Below are positions 51,312 to 53,669 of a DNA stretch of 53,669 nucleotides, piece after piece. The notes below the pieces were generated by a model. It worked only from the letters and a program-made list of their open reading frames with translations, did not search any database and was not told the DNA's origin. Origin of the DNA: Pedosphaera sp. (lineage in GTDB: Bacteria; Verrucomicrobiota; Verrucomicrobiia; Limisphaerales; F1-12-MAGs170); NCBI GenBank assembly GCA_009695275.1, contig SIBF01000003.1:1-53669 (forward strand). The letters are read 5' to 3'. Every line of letters begins with the position of its first letter. Position 1 is the stretch's first letter. The translations under genes were made by a program, and so were the position numbers.

Positions 51312-53655
51312 TCAGGCAACTCCAAGGCCGGGTTTCTCGAAAAAGTCCTTTCGGCAGGAGACGGATGCTCGCGTGGGCCGTGGGCATGACCGGGAAATCC
51401 TCGGGACGCGCCACATGAGTTACGCCGAAAGTGTACCACAGGACGACATCCTGGTTCAGAAGACTTTCGTTATCTCGCGTCCAGGTTGGGAGATTTTGAA
51501 TGGGGTGGGTTCCGACGGGATATTTGCCGCCGGCGTAGAGTTCACTCTCGCGGTAGCGGGTGGCGGCAAAATCATGGTCGATAAAACCGGCGCGTTTTCG
51601 AACGGGGGAATTCTTGTGGAGAAACGGCACGGTATTCATGCCCGGCTCAATGGAATAGGCGGCAGGGTGGCCGAGAGAAGAAACCGATCCGGGATTGAAC
51701 ACCACCCACATGCGATGCGAGGCCGGATTCAAATCACGCACGGCCTGGCGTTCGCGGGCAAACACCGTTTGAGACAGCGAGAAGCCGTTGCCGTGGGGAT
51801 TGCGCCGATCGCGGGCATCGGTGGAGAGGTTGAGCTCCTTGACGCTGTTGCTCGTGCCGTCCACGTCGAAATCCAGGCGCAAGTTGAACCAGTGCTGGTG
51901 ATGCGGCGCGAGGAGATGGTCCGCCACGAGCACGCCGTGAGCGTGTTCGCCTTTTCCGGTGAACGTGCCGGCCTTGCCCGCGAGAGTGGTGCAGGCGACG
52001 CAAGTTTTGGCGTGAGTGCCTTTGAGTTGCACCACGCCGGTAAGATAAACGTGAAACTCGATCGAACCGTCCTGGCGAAAACTCCATTGGATTCGGTAAT
52101 CGTAATTGCCGACCGTGCTCATCGACCCGATGACCAGTTCGCGGGCGCGCGGGCCGACGGTTCCTGCGTCATCCTCGTGGTGCGCCCAGAGGATGCCCGC
52201 GTCACGTTCGTAGAGATCCACGACATTCGTGGCCAGCCGGGTGCCACCCAATTGATTGGGCAAAGGCTCGCTGAACAATGTCGCGTGGGCAACCGTTGTT
52301 CGTCCGCGGAACAAAGGCTTGGCATTATAGCCAAATCCGAAGTCGCTCTCATCGAAATAGGCGCGCCACGACCACATGTTGTCTGTGTCCGCGTAAGGCA
52401 CGAGGAGATCCGAGATGGAGGCACGGTAAAGAATTGAGCGCCGTTTACCCGGCGCTTCTTCCCAGGAAATCTGATGAAGAACCAGGCCATCGCGCGGATG
52501 CATGGAGTAACGAAACCGCCAGCGATCCCAGGAAACTTCATGATCCTGGACGGTGAAACTCGGCCCCTCCGGCTGCGTGGTGACGAGCGGCTTCAATCCT
52601 TCCCGCCGCCCCCGCACCGCCGGATCGAAGAAGTCCATCGAACTATACTGAGCGCGGTCACAAACTGCGCTTTTGGCACCGTGACACTTGAGTTGTCAAG
52701 TAGCTCACAATCAATGGGAAGCGACCATTTTCGCTCGATTTCAAAAAGCGCAATCTATGGCCGCGCAGAGTATACTTGATCTGGGAAACACCTCGCGATC
52801 GATCACTTGCAATACTTTGCGGTGGCTCATGTCGAACACCGCTTCCAACCCCTCGATGGGCTCCCAGATCATGTGATTGGTGTTTCGCGTAAAGGCAGAA
52901 TTGCGAAGCACCATCACTCCTTCCGCGCTTACGGGTGGTGCAATCAAACCGAACGGAATGCCGGATCCATCCACACTCGCTGCGTTCGTAATGCCGCGCC
53001 GCCGCAGGGCAGCCAGCCAAAGTTCATTCGTCTGGAGCAAACGGTTGCTCGCATCGAGCAGAGCCAAAGTATAGGGCGGTTCCACATTCGGCATGTGCCG
53101 CCATTCGGCGACCCGCCGCTCGTCCAGATTCACGACGGCTTCGTAGGTGCGATGATCGGAAAGTTCGTAGGCCGTCACCAAGGCCTCGCGCGGGAGTCGT
53201 GAACCGGGTTGCCACGAGAGGACTTTTTCCTTGGGCGGCTCCCGCAGCGCGACAATGGGAAAGAGCGTGTTGGTCGTGGCCTTGTTCGCCTTGATCAAGA
53301 CTTCGACCGCGGCGCGCAGTTCGTTTGTCGAGAGTGGATCGAGCGGGTGCGCGGCGATGGCGGCGAAACCGACGGACACACTCAGAATGAACAAGGCAAG
53401 CTTGGCGGGGATCAGGGAGAGATTCCCCCTGACTTTGTGCGCGCTCTGCGCCCCGTAACCTGGAAGGCGATTGGCTTCTTCTCCCTCTCCTCCCCACTCA
53501 GGGAGGAGAGGGCCGGGGAGCACTGCCATTGAATTAGATTGCAAGTGGTTTACAGTTAGATATTTACATTGTACAAATTGGACTGCGCACCTATTAGCCT
53601 TGGGATGCGAACAATTCTGCATGATATTCCTGAGCATCTCATCATCCTTGTCCAA
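51312..53655 (-). pseudogene. Copper amine oxidase, broken by an inserted element and a frameshift
   Basis: Two open frames in the same reading phase make one enzyme. 52741-53655 holds a signal peptide (AKLALFILSVSVGFAAIAAHP) and the N2/N3 domains (HPLDPLSTNELRAAVEVL ... VFDMSHRKVLQVIDREV). 51127-52638 holds the catalytic domain: base D96 (RAYFDESDFG), the topaquinone precursor Y179 in VGNYDY, copper ligands in HHQHWFNLRLD (H247, H249) and VTHVARPEDFPVMP. A 127-bp element with stops splits them. Near the end an extra G at 51345 shifts the frame; without it the protein would finish GFFEKPGLGVA at 51312. It would oxidise amines to aldehydes, peroxide and ammonia. The start is unclear because repeat-like DNA (about 53470-53535) lies in the 5' part. 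Confidence 0.85.
52646..52772. mobile_element. 127-bp MITE-like palindromic element flanked by TA
   Basis: The termini are imperfect inverted repeats of about 32 bases: TACTGAGCGCGG...ACTGCGCTTTT at 52646-52674 and the complement of TACTCTGCGCGG...ATTGCGCTTTT at the right end. A TA lies on both outer sides (52644-52645 and 52773-52774), as for Tc1/mariner-IS630 targets. Removing the element with one TA takes out 129 bases and joins the two amine-oxidase halves in frame (…PRSSSS-MDFFDP…). It carries no gene. An IS630-type transposase tail lies at the start of the window, but a link is only a guess. Confidence 0.8.
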
Positions 53656-53669
53656 GCACTCCGCGCCAG

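Overview
The window looks like a chromosomal piece of a Verrucomicrobiota genome, probably of the Pedosphaera/Limisphaera kind. This is inferred, not searched. Reasons: GC-rich coding with weak or absent Shine-Dalgarno sequences; Ig-like and He_PIG surface proteins ending in an 'RFYR' module; secreted hydrolases typical of that group; and many dispersed palindromic repeats, some inside genes. The many frameshifts and interrupted genes may mean accessory DNA in decay, or partly a draft or metagenome assembly.

Layout. 1-704: an IS630-type transposase tail and rpmB (L28, minus strand). 705-28369: a type II secretion (T2SS) cluster in the order gspE, gspF, then a 5.6 kb accessory insert, then gspG-H-I-J-K-L-M and gspD. 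The insert holds a MazF/PemK-like toxin pair, a frameshifted Ig/FGE-sulfatase-domain protein, a REP-associated transposase (RAYT) with REP-like palindromes, and a truncated He_PIG protein. The last gene, gspD, encodes a secretin of about 4,060 residues. It carries about 43 N-domain modules before one ordinary secretin pore, where normal GspD has three or four. This is the standout feature. A 153-bp palindromic element sits in frame in its leader.

28370-29115 is a gene-free array of unlike palindromes separated by copies of a roughly 50-bp unit. 29116-32724: a lipoprotein, then a manganese locus with divergent mntR against a small lipoprotein, mntH and a UspA protein. 32725-35376: a decayed zinc-ribbon gene, repeats, a TAT-exported sugar isomerase-like protein and an unknown conserved gene. 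35494-37756: glpF-glpK. 37871-39700: parE-type topoisomerase subunit. 40120-46626: a TolB-like protein, an esterase stub, an M20 peptidase with a DUF1624 membrane acyltransferase-like gene, and a GH39 hydrolase. 46663-47342: vapBC. 47561-53655: a minus-strand catabolic group of a flavoprotein with a C-terminal dihaem tail, a D-aminoacylase-like enzyme, and a copper amine oxidase pseudogene. The oxidase is split by a 127-bp TA-flanked MITE-like element and frameshifted near its end.

How the genes fit together. GspE powers GspF and the GspG-K pseudopilus. GspL and GspM link this motor to the giant GspD channel, which could export the many signal-peptide hydrolases seen here. No gspC and no prepilin peptidase gene is in the window. 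All family calls come from reading motifs; no database search was made.
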